Both the position numbers and the translations under genes were made by a program. Shown one piece after another: positions 46,699 through 55,698 of a stretch of DNA of 64,000 nt. Numbering within the stretch: the stretch's first letter is position 1; each line of letters opens with the position of its first letter. A model generated the notes under the pieces. That model made no database searches. It saw only the letters and a program-made list of their open reading frames with translations, and was not told the origin of the DNA. The DNA comes from Rhodocyclaceae bacterium (GTDB taxonomy: Bacteria; Pseudomonadota; Gammaproteobacteria; Burkholderiales; Rhodocyclaceae). Where the stretch lies: contig JADKDD010000002.1 of the NCBI GenBank assembly GCA_016718525.1, positions 248,001 through 312,000 of the forward strand, in the 5' to 3' direction.

Positions 46699-48036
46699 TC
46701 AGCTCCGCTGCTCGATCAAAATGGCACGAAAATCATTAACGTTGGTGCGGGTCGGTCCGGTCACCACCAGATCACCCAGGGCGGCGAAAAATCCGTACGC
46801 ATTATTGTCGGCAAGGTAAGCGCGAGGCTCAAGACCGGCTGCCCGCGCCCGCGCCAAAGTATCAACATTAATCAACGCACCTGCATTATCTTCCACTCCA
46901 TCGATGCCGTCAGTATCACAGGCGATGGCATGAAATTGAGGCCCGCCGTCGAGAGCGATGGCAAGCGCCAGAAGGAACTCGGCATTTCGCCCGCCACGGC
47001 CTTTGCCACGCACCGTGACCGTCGTTTCTCCGCCCGAGAGCAAAACGCACGGTGCCTTGATCGGATGACCGTGACGCACACATGAATGTGCGATCCCACC
47101 CAATACCCGCGCCACATCGCGTGCTTCACCTTCGATCCGGTCGCCAAGCAGCAGTGGCGTCAGACCGCGCGACCGCGCCGCCTGGGCAGCAGCCTGCAGG
47201 GCAAACTGCGGCGTGGCAATTACTTTGGCCGTGCTCCGCGACAAACGCGGATCACCGGGTTTCGGGGTTTCCGCGTCGCCGGACTCCAGCATGCGGCGGG
47301 TGCTTACCGAAAGATCTATTCGATAGCGTTCGATGAGCCGCAACGCATCAGCACAGGTAGTCGGATCGCCAACCGTCGGCCCCGATGCAATGACCGAGAG
47401 ATCATCACCAGTCACATCCGAGATCGCCAATGTCAAAATTCTGGCCGGTGCTGCAGCTAATGCCAAACGTCCGCCCTTGAGCGCCGAAAGGTGTTTGCGG
47501 ATGCAGTTCACCTCATGAATATCAGCGCCAGATTTAAGCAGCTGCTCAGTGACACTGCGCTTTTCGTAGAGACTGATGCCGGGCGTTGGCGCCGCCAACA
47601 ATGCAGAACCACCTCCCGATAACAATACCAGGACCAGATCGTCTTCCGTCAGCCCCTGCACCAATTCGTGTATCCGTCTCCCCGCCTCAAGCCCTGCGGC
47701 ATCTGGTGTCGGATGTGCGGCTTCAATCACTTCTACCCGCTCGGTCGGCATGCCATGCCCGTATCTGGTCACCACCAATCCCGACAGTTTTCCCAAATCA
47801 CCCGCCCAATTCTTTTCTACTGCACGGGCCATTGCCGCAGCGGCTTTGCCGGCCCCCACAACAACGGTGCGGCCTCGCGGCAACTCTTTTGCCGATGGCA
47901 GATGCGGAGGGACGCAGCGCGCAGGATCAGCGGCCGTCACCGCAGCATCAAAAAGCGTGCGCAGCAACGATCGCTGCTCGACAAATGGCGTCACACTGAT
48001 CGAAGGCGTGACTCGCGTTAAAGATTCATTGCTCAT
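46699..48036 (-). CDS. Glycerate 2-kinase (GckA/TtuD type)
   Basis: Phosphorylates D-glycerate to 2-phosphoglycerate, feeding glyoxylate-derived carbon into glycolysis. N-terminal domain with VVVGAGKAAAAMA, LVLLSGGGSALLAAP, NCIRKHLSALKGGRLA and SDVTGDDLSVIASGPT; C-terminal MOFRL domain with LLSGGETTVTVRGKGRGGRN and DTDGIDG. 445 residues is normal. It sits between hyi and glcD on the same strand, matching a glycolate-to-glycerate route. Confidence 0.92.
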   Translation of the reverse strand: MSNESLTRVTPSISVTPFVEQRSLLRTLFDAAVTAADPARCVPPHLPSAKELPRGRTVVVGAGKAAAAMARAVEKNWAGDLGKLSGLVVTRYGHGMPTERVEVIEAAHPTPDAAGLEAGRRIHELVQGLTEDDLVLVLLSGGGSALLAAPTPGISLYEKRSVTEQLLKSGADIHEVNCIRKHLSALKGGRLALAAAPARILTLAISDVTGDDLSVIASGPTVGDPTTCADALRLIERYRIDLSVSTRRMLESGDAETPKPGDPRLSRSTAKVIATPQFALQAAAQAARSRGLTPLLLGDRIEGEARDVARVLGGIAHSCVRHGHPIKAPCVLLSGGETTVTVRGKGRGGRNAEFLLALAIALDGGPQFHAIACDTDGIDGVEDNAGALINVDTLARARAAGLEPRAYLADNNAYGFFAALGDLVVTGPTRTNVNDFRAILIEQRS

Positions 48037-48065
48037 GTGCGACGCCCAGTATTTGCCTCAACACC

Positions 48066-48869
48066 TCAGCCGGAAAGCGCCGGCTTCAACCACGCCTTTA
48101 ACCAGGACAAGCTTTCACCACTCGACGTACTTGGAATGTATTCACAGCCAATCCATCCGCGATAAGCAATTTGGTCCAACACCGAGAACAGGAACGGGAA
48201 GTTTATCTCACCGGTACCAGGTTCATGGCGTCCGGGATTGTCGGCGATCTGAATATGTCCGATCCGCGACAGTTTTGTCTGTAGCGTTTTGACCAGATTC
48301 CCTTCCATCACCTGAGCATGGTACACGTCATACTGCAGCCGCAGATTCTCACTACCCACCGCATCAATGATTGCCAAAGCCCGTGCGCTGGTCGAGATCA
48401 GAAATCCGGGGCTATCGATTGTATTAAGGGGCTCGAGCATAAGCTCAATTCCCGATTTCCCGGCTTGTCCAGCGGCAAATTGCAGGTTGCTGATCAGCGT
48501 CGCTTCTGCGGCGGCAATCGATACACCTGCTGGCGGGACTCCGGCGAGGCAATTCAGTTTGCTGCAACCCAACGCACTGGCGTATGCAATCGCTGTCTCG
48601 ACCCCCATTTTGAATTCAGCGACCCGGTCGGGATCACAGGCAATTCCGCGCCCACCCTTTGCCCACTCTTCGGGTGTGCCTGCAGGCAGATTGAACAAGA
48701 TCACTTCCAGCTCGGAGGTGAAGACTGCTTCGGCCAAAGCATTCCGATCAAACTGATAGGGAAAGTGAAATTCGACGGCGCCAAAGCCGGCCTCTCTGGC
48801 GGCCGCAAAACGTTCCAGAAATGGAAGTTCGCTGAACAAGAATGAAATGTTGGCTGAAAACCGGAGCAT
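48066..48869 (-). CDS. hyi: Hydroxypyruvate isomerase
   Basis: Interconverts hydroxypyruvate and tartronate semialdehyde. TIM-barrel of the AP-endonuclease-2/xylose-isomerase-like fold: MLRFSANISFLFSELPFLER, FHFPYQFD, LNCLAGVPP, LMLEPLNTIDSPGFLI (metal Glu), QYDVYHAQVMEG and HIQIADNPGRHEPGTGEINF. 267 residues. First gene of the hyi-glycerate kinase-glcDEF run. The usual partners gcl and glxR are not in the window. Confidence 0.92.
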   Translation of the reverse strand: MLRFSANISFLFSELPFLERFAAAREAGFGAVEFHFPYQFDRNALAEAVFTSELEVILFNLPAGTPEEWAKGGRGIACDPDRVAEFKMGVETAIAYASALGCSKLNCLAGVPPAGVSIAAAEATLISNLQFAAGQAGKSGIELMLEPLNTIDSPGFLISTSARALAIIDAVGSENLRLQYDVYHAQVMEGNLVKTLQTKLSRIGHIQIADNPGRHEPGTGEINFPFLFSVLDQIAYRGWIGCEYIPSTSSGESLSWLKAWLKPALSG

Positions 48870-48984
48870 GCGTTGATTCTATTTTGACCTGCGCTTGAGA
48901 TGTCAATCTGCAAAGCGAAATTTCCCGGCGGCGGACCCAACCAGTCGCACCTGCTGCTCGGGCCGCCCCGTTAGAATACGAGCT

Positions 48985-49536
48985 ATGGGACATCGACTGA
49001 CAAAGATTTATACACGCACCGGCGACGAGGGCACGACTGGCCTCGGCGATGGGTCACGCATCAACAAGGCATCACTTCGAGTGAGCGCCTTGGGCGACGT
49101 CGATGAACTCAATTCGGTGATTGGCGTGTTGTTATGTGAGGAACTTCCGGTCCCGGTTCGCGAACTGCTCACCGGTGTGCAGCACGACCTGTTTGACCTC
49201 GGCGGTGAGACATCGATCCCGGGTGCAAGCTTGCTCAAAGCAACACAACCGGCGCGTCTCGAAGCGGCCATTGATCACTACAACGCCGATCTTGCACCGC
49301 TGAAGGAATTTATCCTGCCTGCCGGCACCCGTGCTGCGGCACTTACGCATCATGCCCGTTGTGTATGTCGCCGTGCCGAACGCGCACTGGTGGCGTTGGC
49401 GGATGAAGACAAGGTCTCCGAGGCAAGCCGGATCTATTTGAACCGTCTCTCTGATTTGCTGTTTGTTTTGGGACGCTGGCTCAATAAGGCCGGCGGGAAT
49501 GGTGATGTACTCTGGCAAAAGGGCAAACACGCCTAG
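48985..49536 (+). CDS. Cob(I)alamin adenosyltransferase (PduO type)
   Basis: Converts cob(I)alamin to adenosylcobalamin. KIYTRTGDEGTTGLGDGSR carries the ATP loop, then GDVDELNSVIGVL and ARCVCRRAERALVAL with RLSDLLFVLGRW. 183 residues, standard. ATG 48985 is preferred; the longer upstream frame is not family-like. Divergent from hyi with about 115 bases between. Confidence 0.94.
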   Translation: MGHRLTKIYTRTGDEGTTGLGDGSRINKASLRVSALGDVDELNSVIGVLLCEELPVPVRELLTGVQHDLFDLGGETSIPGASLLKATQPARLEAAIDHYNADLAPLKEFILPAGTRAAALTHHARCVCRRAERALVALADEDKVSEASRIYLNRLSDLLFVLGRWLNKAGGNGDVLWQKGKHA

Positions 49537-49589
49537 TTCGTCGTTGAACCCGATTGCTCGGTGCTCGCAAAGCCTTCATCCTGTTGCTG

Positions 49590-50123
49590 CTATCGAATTC
49601 GGCTACGCTTGGACTCCATGCACTCCATGAGTTGGGCGCTGACATTACGCAAACGCTGATTCAAGAGCATCAACAATTCCATCATCAGTTTGACACCGAC
49701 GCGCGGTTCTTCTGCAATCAACCGGGAAAGCGCGGCGCGGTCGAGCACGGCAAACTGAACTTCGGTTAACGCGACGCAACTGGCAAATCTCGGTTCGCCG
49801 TCGATCAGGGACATTTCCCCCAGGGTCTTGCCGGGGCCGACCACTGCAATCCTGGCCGGCAATCCGCGCGCATCGAGTTTCACAATTTCTATACTGCCGG
49901 ACAGCACCAGCAGCATGTAGTCGCCGTTTTCAGCTTCACGAATAATCTCGCTACCCGCATCAGCACGGTAGCAGATCATATAGCGGGCCAAGCTCTCGAG
50001 TTCCTGTGGCTCGAAATCCTCAAAGAGCGCAATAGTCTCTATGATTTCACGAATTAAGCCGACAAAAGGGATAGCGTTGCCCAACATATCCAGTTTCTTG
50101 AATTTTTCGATTCCACTATTCAT
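49590..50123 (-). CDS. Cyclic nucleotide-binding domain protein
   Basis: A 177-residue protein with a single CNMP-binding domain (~35-150): LESLARYMICYRADAGSEI, GDYMLLVLSGSIEIV, VGPGKTLGEMSLIDGEPRFA (phosphate-binding cassette) and VQFAVLDRAALSRLI. No DNA-binding helix-turn-helix follows, only a short basic tail, so it is a stand-alone sensor or partner rather than a CRP-type regulator. 10 bases downstream of the prenyltransferase gene. Confidence 0.82.
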   Translation of the reverse strand: MNSGIEKFKKLDMLGNAIPFVGLIREIIETIALFEDFEPQELESLARYMICYRADAGSEIIREAENGDYMLLVLSGSIEIVKLDARGLPARIAVVGPGKTLGEMSLIDGEPRFASCVALTEVQFAVLDRAALSRLIAEEPRVGVKLMMELLMLLNQRLRNVSAQLMECMESKRSRIR

Positions 50124-50133
50124 GGCAAGTTGA

Positions 50134-51006
50134 TTATAGCTTCCCTGCCAGTATTGCCATCACCATTCCCATCCAGCCCAGTGTCGCCAGCATAAGGTGG
50201 GGGTCCGTCAGCAATTCCTGTGCCGGATCACCGCCTCCTCTGCACCGGTGCAGCCGCCATAGATAACGCAGCATGCCATAAAGTACAAACGGTAAGGTGA
50301 GAATGAGCTGCCGCGAACCGTGCAAAGCAATGGTCTCCGCGCTTACCGTGTAAAGCGCATAAGAGACCAATGTCCCCGCCGCGACGATGCTGATGAAGCT
50401 GTCGAGCAACGGTATTGTGTAGTCGTCAAGCACCCTTCGGTGATCGGCACCGGCTTCATCCATCGTCTCCAACTCGGCTCGACGTTTGGCAAACCCCAGG
50501 AACAAGGTCAGCAACAATCCGCATAGCAGCAGCCAGTGTGACGGCACGATGCCAATGCCAATGGTGCCGACCAGAATCCGCAGCATAAAGCCGGCCGAAA
50601 TCAGGAACACGTCGAGGATAACCACGTGCTTCAGACCGAAACTGTAGGCGACGTTGATGCCGAAGTAGAGGGCGAACAGCCACGGCGCTTGATTGCCACC
50701 CACCGACACCAAACCCACTGCAGTTGCCAAGCAGGCCAGCAGCAACACCATCGCTGAGAAAAGCGAGACCGTTCCGGCGGCCAGAGGACGTAAGCGTTTT
50801 TTCGGATGCGCACGATCCTGTTCGCGATCGATGATATCGTTCATCACATAGACTGCAGAAGCGAGCATGCAAAACGCGGCAAAGGCAAACAGCGCCTGGC
50901 CGAACTTGACCGGATCACCCCAGGCATGACCAAACAGCACCCCGGAGAAGACAAAACCATTTTTCAGCCACTGATGCGGGCGCATCAATTTAATTAGCGG
51001 CAGCAT
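50134..51006 (-). CDS. UbiA-type prenyltransferase (decaprenyl-phosphate phosphoribosyltransferase-like)
   Basis: Polytopic enzyme of the UbiA superfamily, closest in pattern to DPPR synthase, which moves phosphoribose onto polyprenyl phosphate. Asp-rich motif 1 is NDIIDREQDRAHPKKRLRP; motif 2 is ELETMDEAGADHRRVLDDY. About eight helices. Opening MRPHQWLKNGFVFSGVLF is characteristic of the DPPR branch rather than UbiA itself. It overlaps the upstream GT39 gene by 13 bases, tying the two into lipid-linked sugar metabolism. Confidence 0.82.
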   Translation of the reverse strand: MLPLIKLMRPHQWLKNGFVFSGVLFGHAWGDPVKFGQALFAFAAFCMLASAVYVMNDIIDREQDRAHPKKRLRPLAAGTVSLFSAMVLLLACLATAVGLVSVGGNQAPWLFALYFGINVAYSFGLKHVVILDVFLISAGFMLRILVGTIGIGIVPSHWLLLCGLLLTLFLGFAKRRAELETMDEAGADHRRVLDDYTIPLLDSFISIVAAGTLVSYALYTVSAETIALHGSRQLILTLPFVLYGMLRYLWRLHRCRGGGDPAQELLTDPHLMLATLGWMGMVMAILAGKL

Positions 51007-52535
51007 TTTTCATCCGGGAAATAGCGGTCACAAAAGTAGCAGCCACGTTGCGGCAACCAGGACGGAATTGAGTAGTACTTTTGTTTTACGTATGTCAAAA
51101 TTTTCTCGCGGTAAGCAGGGTAATCAAATCCTTCTCCCTTGACCTGCCAGAAACGTGCACCTCGGATGTCGAAAGAGTCTACGCTCACCGTCCGGAAAAA
51201 TTGCCGGTAGTACGCCAAATCCGGTTCAGATTTGCGCAGAATCAGAATATTGCCGTTGTTCAGCGGACGGAAGTCCGTCAGGATGTCGTCGTGTCGTGCG
51301 TGACTCGACGCCTGCCCGAATACCATTACGTACTTTCGCAGGTTATAGCCTAGCGTGACAGCATTGGAATACCCATCCATTGCAAGGACCCATTGCTTGT
51401 CCTGGTCGGCCAGCGCGGGTGCCAATGCTCGAGCCAGTTCCTTATGTGCAAAAGTCAATACAACGCCGTCGTAACGGCGATTGTTTTGCCAGGCTTCCAG
51501 GGGGAGTATCGCAATGGTGACGACAATCGCGACATGAACGAAGGCGAATCCGGCAAAAAATTTCTCCAGCTTCCGGCGCGTCGTTGCGTTTAGACGGACC
51601 ACCAGCCAAATGAGCACAAAGGGCACGAACGACAGTAGCCAATGCAAGCCTATTTGTTTGACCAGGGAGAGAAAGGCAAACAGCGTGAATGGAACGATCA
51701 CCAGGACGGTCAAGGTTGATGCTCGCCAGTTGGTGCCGGGAAGACGCTGTCTCAGTTGCCGGGCAGCTAGCCAACCTGCGGGTGGCGTCAGTAGGTAGAG
51801 AACGCTGACGATATAGAGTAACGGTGTCGTTACCGACCAACCCGCAGTTTCATGCCGGTTAACGAAATTGAACATGAAGTTCGGCCAGCAATTGGCACTG
51901 TTCCACCATGCCATCAAGCCCAATGCAGGCAGGCAAAATGCATATACCAAGGCTAGTCCGAGCCAGGCTTTGCTGGTTCGTCGACACAAAACATCGATCA
52001 GGTAAGCGAATCCAAGAATGGCCACAAAGTACTTCGACAATACCGCGCCGGCGAGAAAACCGCCGGCCACGGCGTACCAGCGCAGATCATCATCCTTTGC
52101 CGCCCGTAGCCACGCCAAGCCGGACAGGACACTGAAATAGATCAGCGGCGTATCAGTAGTGATCGCAATGTTCCAAACGTTGGCGGGGGCCAACAGAATC
52201 AGCAAGGCAACTGAATCTCGCTGCTTGTCGTCGATGTCAGCAACAAGGTGAGGTAGTGCCCATCGCACGGTGAGCGCCAGAATTGCCGGTTGCACGATCG
52301 ATGGCAAGCGCAGCCACCATTCGCTATCGCTGACCGCCAGCAGCGCTGCCAACCACCAGCCGATCATGGGAGGATGATCGTAGAACCCCCAATCGGGTCG
52401 CCAGCCCCACCAGATGAAATACGCTTCATCGCCGGTGATCGGCAGCACCGCCGCCAACCAGAAGCGAAAGACCAGCGTCAGTAAGATGAAGAACGTTAGC
52501 GCCGGCCAGCGAAGATCAGCGCTAAGCAATTTCAT
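50994..52535 (-). CDS. GT39-family (ArnT/PMT-like) polyprenyl-sugar glycosyltransferase
   Basis: Membrane GT-C enzyme that transfers a sugar from a polyprenyl-phosphate donor to an acceptor outside the membrane. Catalytic loop: ITGDEAYFIWWGWRPDWGFY then DHPPMIGWW near residue 40. About 11-12 helices followed by a soluble C-terminal part. Residues ~261-270 (LRQRLPGTNW) are encoded by a diverged copy of the dispersed repeat (51725-51751), in a loop between helices. Acceptor unknown; the coupled DPPR-synthase-like gene suggests a pentose donor. Confidence 0.85.
   Translation of the reverse strand: MKLLSADLRWPALTFFILLTLVFRFWLAAVLPITGDEAYFIWWGWRPDWGFYDHPPMIGWWLAALLAVSDSEWWLRLPSIVQPAILALTVRWALPHLVADIDDKQRDSVALLILLAPANVWNIAITTDTPLIYFSVLSGLAWLRAAKDDDLRWYAVAGGFLAGAVLSKYFVAILGFAYLIDVLCRRTSKAWLGLALVYAFCLPALGLMAWWNSANCWPNFMFNFVNRHETAGWSVTTPLLYIVSVLYLLTPPAGWLAARQLRQRLPGTNWRASTLTVLVIVPFTLFAFLSLVKQIGLHWLLSFVPFVLIWLVVRLNATTRRKLEKFFAGFAFVHVAIVVTIAILPLEAWQNNRRYDGVVLTFAHKELARALAPALADQDKQWVLAMDGYSNAVTLGYNLRKYVMVFGQASSHARHDDILTDFRPLNNGNILILRKSEPDLAYYRQFFRTVSVDSFDIRGARFWQVKGEGFDYPAYREKILTYVKQKYYSIPSWLPQRGCYFCDRYFPDEKCCR
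51725..51751 (+). repeat. Dispersed repeat, diverged copy in the GT39 gene
   Basis: GCCAGTTGGTGCCGG, then GAAG, then ACGCTGTC: two or three changes from the consensus. Read on the opposite strand. Confidence 0.65.
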
Positions 52536-52543
52536 CGCATGAT

Positions 52544-53611
52544 CTACCGTGCTGCCAACTTCAACCGTCGTTGCCGAACGGCATCCGCAAGAATTTCAAG
52601 CGCCGACACGGTGTCGTCCCAGCCGATGCAGGCGTCGGTCACCGAAACCCCGTAGGTCAAGGCCTTGCCCGGGGTCAAGTCTTGCCGCCCTTCCTGCAGG
52701 TGCGACTCAATCATCACGCCGAACAGTCGTTCATCGCCAGCGGCCATTTGCTGCGCAATATCGGCCGCAACCTCAAGTTGGAGTTTGTACTGTTTGCGGC
52801 TATTGGCATGCGAGAAATCGACCATGACGCGTGCCGCAAGACCGGATTTCCCAAGCTCGTTGCAGGACGCCTCGATCGAAGCGGCATCGTAATTCGGTGC
52901 CTGCCCACCGCGCAGAATCAAGTGACAGTCTTCATTGCCATTGGTTGAAACGATTGCAGAATGTCCGGCTTTGGTCACTGACAAAAAGTGATGCGGACTC
53001 GCCGCAGCCTTGATCGCGTCAACTGCGATGCGGATATTGCCATCGGTTCCATTCTTGAAGCCGACCGGGCACGACAGACCGGAGGCCAACTCGCGATGCA
53101 CCTGCGACTCGGTTGTGCGCGCACCGATAGCGCCCCAACTGATGAGGTCCGCCGTGTATTGGGGCGTAATCGTGTCCAGAAATTCGGTGCCACATGGCAG
53201 GCCAAGCTCGTTGATCTCCCACAGCAACTTTCTCGCCAGGCGCAGACCTTCGTTGATCTTGAAGCTTCCGTCCATGCGCGGATCATTCACCATCCCTTTC
53301 CAACCGACCGTCGTTCGGGGCTTTTCAAAATAGACCCGCATGACAATTAACAAATCGGCATTCAGGCGTACCTGTTCAGCACGCAGCTTGCCGGCATATT
53401 CGATTGCTGCTTCGTAGTCGTGGATCGAGCACGGACCGACTACAACGACCAAGCGGTCGTCAGCGCCATGCAAAACCCTATGCACGCCCTGTCTCGCCTC
53501 GTAGGTGGTTGAAGCCGCGATATCGGTCGGAGGAAACTCCCGCAACACGTGCATCGGCGGCGAGAGCTCTTTAATCTCGCGAATTCGGACGTCATCGGTA
53601 ATGTGCTTCAT
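52544..53611 (-). CDS. aroG: 3-deoxy-7-phosphoheptulonate synthase (AroG type)
   Basis: First step of the shikimate pathway, joining PEP and erythrose-4-phosphate. Class I alpha DAHP synthase: VVVVGPCSIHDYEAAIEYA, MRVYFEKPRTTVGWKGMVND, PCGTEFLDTITPQYTADLIS, GARTTESQVHRELASGLS and VMVDFSHANSRKQYKLQ. 355 residues. Which aromatic amino acid inhibits it cannot be said from sequence alone. Same strand and 8 bases upstream of the GT39 gene, perhaps only a chance neighbour. Confidence 0.95.
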   Translation of the reverse strand: MKHITDDVRIREIKELSPPMHVLREFPPTDIAASTTYEARQGVHRVLHGADDRLVVVVGPCSIHDYEAAIEYAGKLRAEQVRLNADLLIVMRVYFEKPRTTVGWKGMVNDPRMDGSFKINEGLRLARKLLWEINELGLPCGTEFLDTITPQYTADLISWGAIGARTTESQVHRELASGLSCPVGFKNGTDGNIRIAVDAIKAAASPHHFLSVTKAGHSAIVSTNGNEDCHLILRGGQAPNYDAASIEASCNELGKSGLAARVMVDFSHANSRKQYKLQLEVAADIAQQMAAGDERLFGVMIESHLQEGRQDLTPGKALTYGVSVTDACIGWDDTVSALEILADAVRQRRLKLAAR

Positions 53612-53741
53612 TGGCTGGCGAGTCGAGTATTTTTGATGTGCTGAATTCTACCGGAGCCATGGTGTTTGGCTCGCCCAACCGCCCGGCGTAGCCTTGCTAC
53701 ATCAGGCCACGATCGCTTACCAGTCAATTCAATCCAGTTAC

Positions 53742-53768
53742 GTCAGTTGGTGCTGGCGATGGACTGAC
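53742..53768 (+). repeat. Dispersed repeat, copy downstream of galE
   Basis: Left half GTCAGTTGGTGCTGG is perfect; the right half (GGACTGAC) is diverged. Lies in the gap between aroG and galE, 22 bases past the galE stop. Confidence 0.65.
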
Positions 53769-53789
53769 TCGTTCATCGGCTACACGCAG

Positions 53790-54830
53790 TCAGCTTGGCT
53801 CGCCATCCTTGGCCGAGTGAAGTTGCCAACGCCAGGTATCCGCACACATTTCCTGCAAACCGCGCTTTGCCTGCCAACCTAAAACTTGCTTCGCCAATCC
53901 TGGATCCGCCCAGTACTGAGCGATATCGCCAGCGCGACGCGGAGCGAACTGGCGGCCGATTTTTTGTCCGCTCGCCTGTTCGAATGCATGAACGACTTCA
54001 AGTACCGAATAGCCTTGGCCGGTGCCAAGATTCAAAGTAAGCGGCTTAGTTGATAGTGAAGTCACGGTTTGCAAGTGGTGTAGCGCCGCCAGGTGCGCTT
54101 CAGCCAAATCCATTACATGAAGATAGTCGCGCACGCCGGTTCCATCAGGTGTCGCATAGTCATTGCCCCATACGTTCAAGAATTCACGCATACCGCTGGC
54201 GACTTGAGCCAGGTAGGGCATCAAATTGTTTGGCGCACCCAGTGGTGACTCGCCGATGAGTCCGGACTCGTGTGCGCCGACCGGATTGAAGTAGCGCAAA
54301 CAGGCGATTCGCCAATCAGGTTCAGCGCTCTGAAGGTCCGCCAATATTTCTTCGACGACCAGCTTACTGTGACCATAGGGTTGGCTGGCGCCAAGGCGAT
54401 CACTCTCTCGCAGCGCTTCGTCAAACGGGCCTGCATAAACAGTTGCGGTGGACGAGAACACAAAGGTCTTGACGTTTGCCCGTTGCATCGCTCTTAACAA
54501 TTGAACACTGCCATTCACATTATTGTCGTAATAAGCCAACGGGTTTTTCACAGAATCGCCAACCGCCTTCAATCCTGCGAAGTGCACTACTGCGCTGATC
54601 GGGTATCGGGCAAATACTGAGTCCAATACACTAGGGTCGCGCACGTCGCCTTCGACAAAATCAGGACGAACCGGGCACAGACGGGCCAGACGATTGAGGA
54701 CTTCGATACGGCTGTTGCAAAGATTGTCGAGGATCGCCACGTGGTAACCGGCATTCATCAGCGCGACGCAGGTATGGGAACCGATATACCCGGTACCACC
54801 GGTGACGAGGATCATTGCGTGTTGCGGCAT
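53790..54830 (-). CDS. galE: UDP-glucose 4-epimerase
   Basis: NAD-dependent epimerase for UDP-glucose/UDP-galactose. ILVTGGTGYIGSHTCVALM (NAD site), VVHFAGLKAVGDSV, FSSTATVYAG, Tyr-x-x-x-Lys in PYGHSKLVVEEIL, LRYFNPVGAH and RDYLHVMDLAEAHLAAL. About 346 residues. Start ATG 54830 or the ATG five codons later. A UDP-sugar source for the nearby glycosyltransferase is plausible. Confidence 0.95.
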   Translation of the reverse strand: MPQHAMILVTGGTGYIGSHTCVALMNAGYHVAILDNLCNSRIEVLNRLARLCPVRPDFVEGDVRDPSVLDSVFARYPISAVVHFAGLKAVGDSVKNPLAYYDNNVNGSVQLLRAMQRANVKTFVFSSTATVYAGPFDEALRESDRLGASQPYGHSKLVVEEILADLQSAEPDWRIACLRYFNPVGAHESGLIGESPLGAPNNLMPYLAQVASGMREFLNVWGNDYATPDGTGVRDYLHVMDLAEAHLAALHHLQTVTSLSTKPLTLNLGTGQGYSVLEVVHAFEQASGQKIGRQFAPRRAGDIAQYWADPGLAKQVLGWQAKRGLQEMCADTWRWQLHSAKDGEPS

Positions 54831-54859
54831 AGGCCGGTGGCAGACAAATGCAAACTCAC

Positions 54860-55408
54860 TTAGTTGCGGAGAAACAAACCCAGCATCCGCGCCACAGCAT
54901 CAGTGACGGGGACTTCTGCCGTGTCGATTACCAGTTCAGGCGCGACGGGGATTTCGTATGGCGAACCGACGCCGGTCATATTGGCGATTTCACCTTTCCT
55001 TGCCCGTCTGTAAAGGCCCTTGGGGTCTCTGATCTCACAAACCGCCAAGGGTGTTGCGATGTAAATTTCCCGGAATCTGGCGTCTCCAATGATTTTCCTG
55101 GCCATTGCCCGATCGTCAAGCGCGGGCGACACCAGTGCTGACACGACAAACACGCCGGCATCATTCAACAAGCGAGCTACCTCTGCCACGCGCCGGATGT
55201 TTTCCCTGCGGTCGGTAGCAGAGAATCCAAGATCACGTGTCAAACCTTGGCGCATCACATCGCCATCAAGTATGCAGCAGTTGAGTCCCCTTTCCTGCAA
55301 CGCCGTTTTCATTGCAGTTGCCAAGGTACTTTTTCCGGATCCGGGTAGCCCGGTCATCCAGAAAGTCATCGGCATCGTCTCTGCTTTCAAATCCCTGTCA
55401 CTTTGCAT
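54860..55408 (-). CDS. cysC: Adenylylsulfate kinase
   Basis: Makes PAPS from adenylylsulfate and ATP. Walker A GLPGSGKSTLA, then DGDVMRQGLTRDLGFSATDR, RENIRRVAEVARLLNDAG (APS-binding helix), and the lid PKGLYRRARKGEIANMTGV. ATG 55408 is taken; ATG 55375 is closer to the P-loop and possible. No cysD, cysN or reductase genes are nearby, so it may serve sulfation or nodulation-like sugar modification rather than assimilation; that is inference. Confidence 0.92.
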   Translation of the reverse strand: MQSDRDLKAETMPMTFWMTGLPGSGKSTLATAMKTALQERGLNCCILDGDVMRQGLTRDLGFSATDRRENIRRVAEVARLLNDAGVFVVSALVSPALDDRAMARKIIGDARFREIYIATPLAVCEIRDPKGLYRRARKGEIANMTGVGSPYEIPVAPELVIDTAEVPVTDAVARMLGLFLRN

Positions 55409-55698
55409 CAGTGCTCCAACAAACAATGGCCTTCATCAATCCAGGTCTGAGTTGGTCTGGCTTCCATCATTACTTTGCACCAGTTGGAGTAAAGGGACAA
55501 GGAAATGCTGGCCGTGCGCAAGGCGCCTATGGCAATGGTCTCAATTTCCAGACTACTGTCCGGATCGCGTAAATTCACTAAGCAAAGTCAGTCAGCCTTG
55601 AGGCGATAGGATGTCCCTGAACATCCTGTCGCACCGGATATTGCAGGAATCAAGCCAAATCAGACAATTCCAAGTCCGATTTAACGCTATCCCTTACA
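55409..55698. other. Intergenic region with one hairpin
   Basis: No credible gene. A perfect 7-bp inverted repeat AGGATGT / ACATCCT (55608-55614, 55621-55627) has no T-tract. It may be a weak terminator or regulatory hairpin between the cysC promoter region and the VOC gene. Confidence 0.45.

Noticed and set aside
55422..55572. Small plus-strand frame starting AFINPGLSWSGFHHYF
   Set aside because: No family resemblance, no ribosome site, and it overlaps the cysC 5' region; too weak to call a gene.
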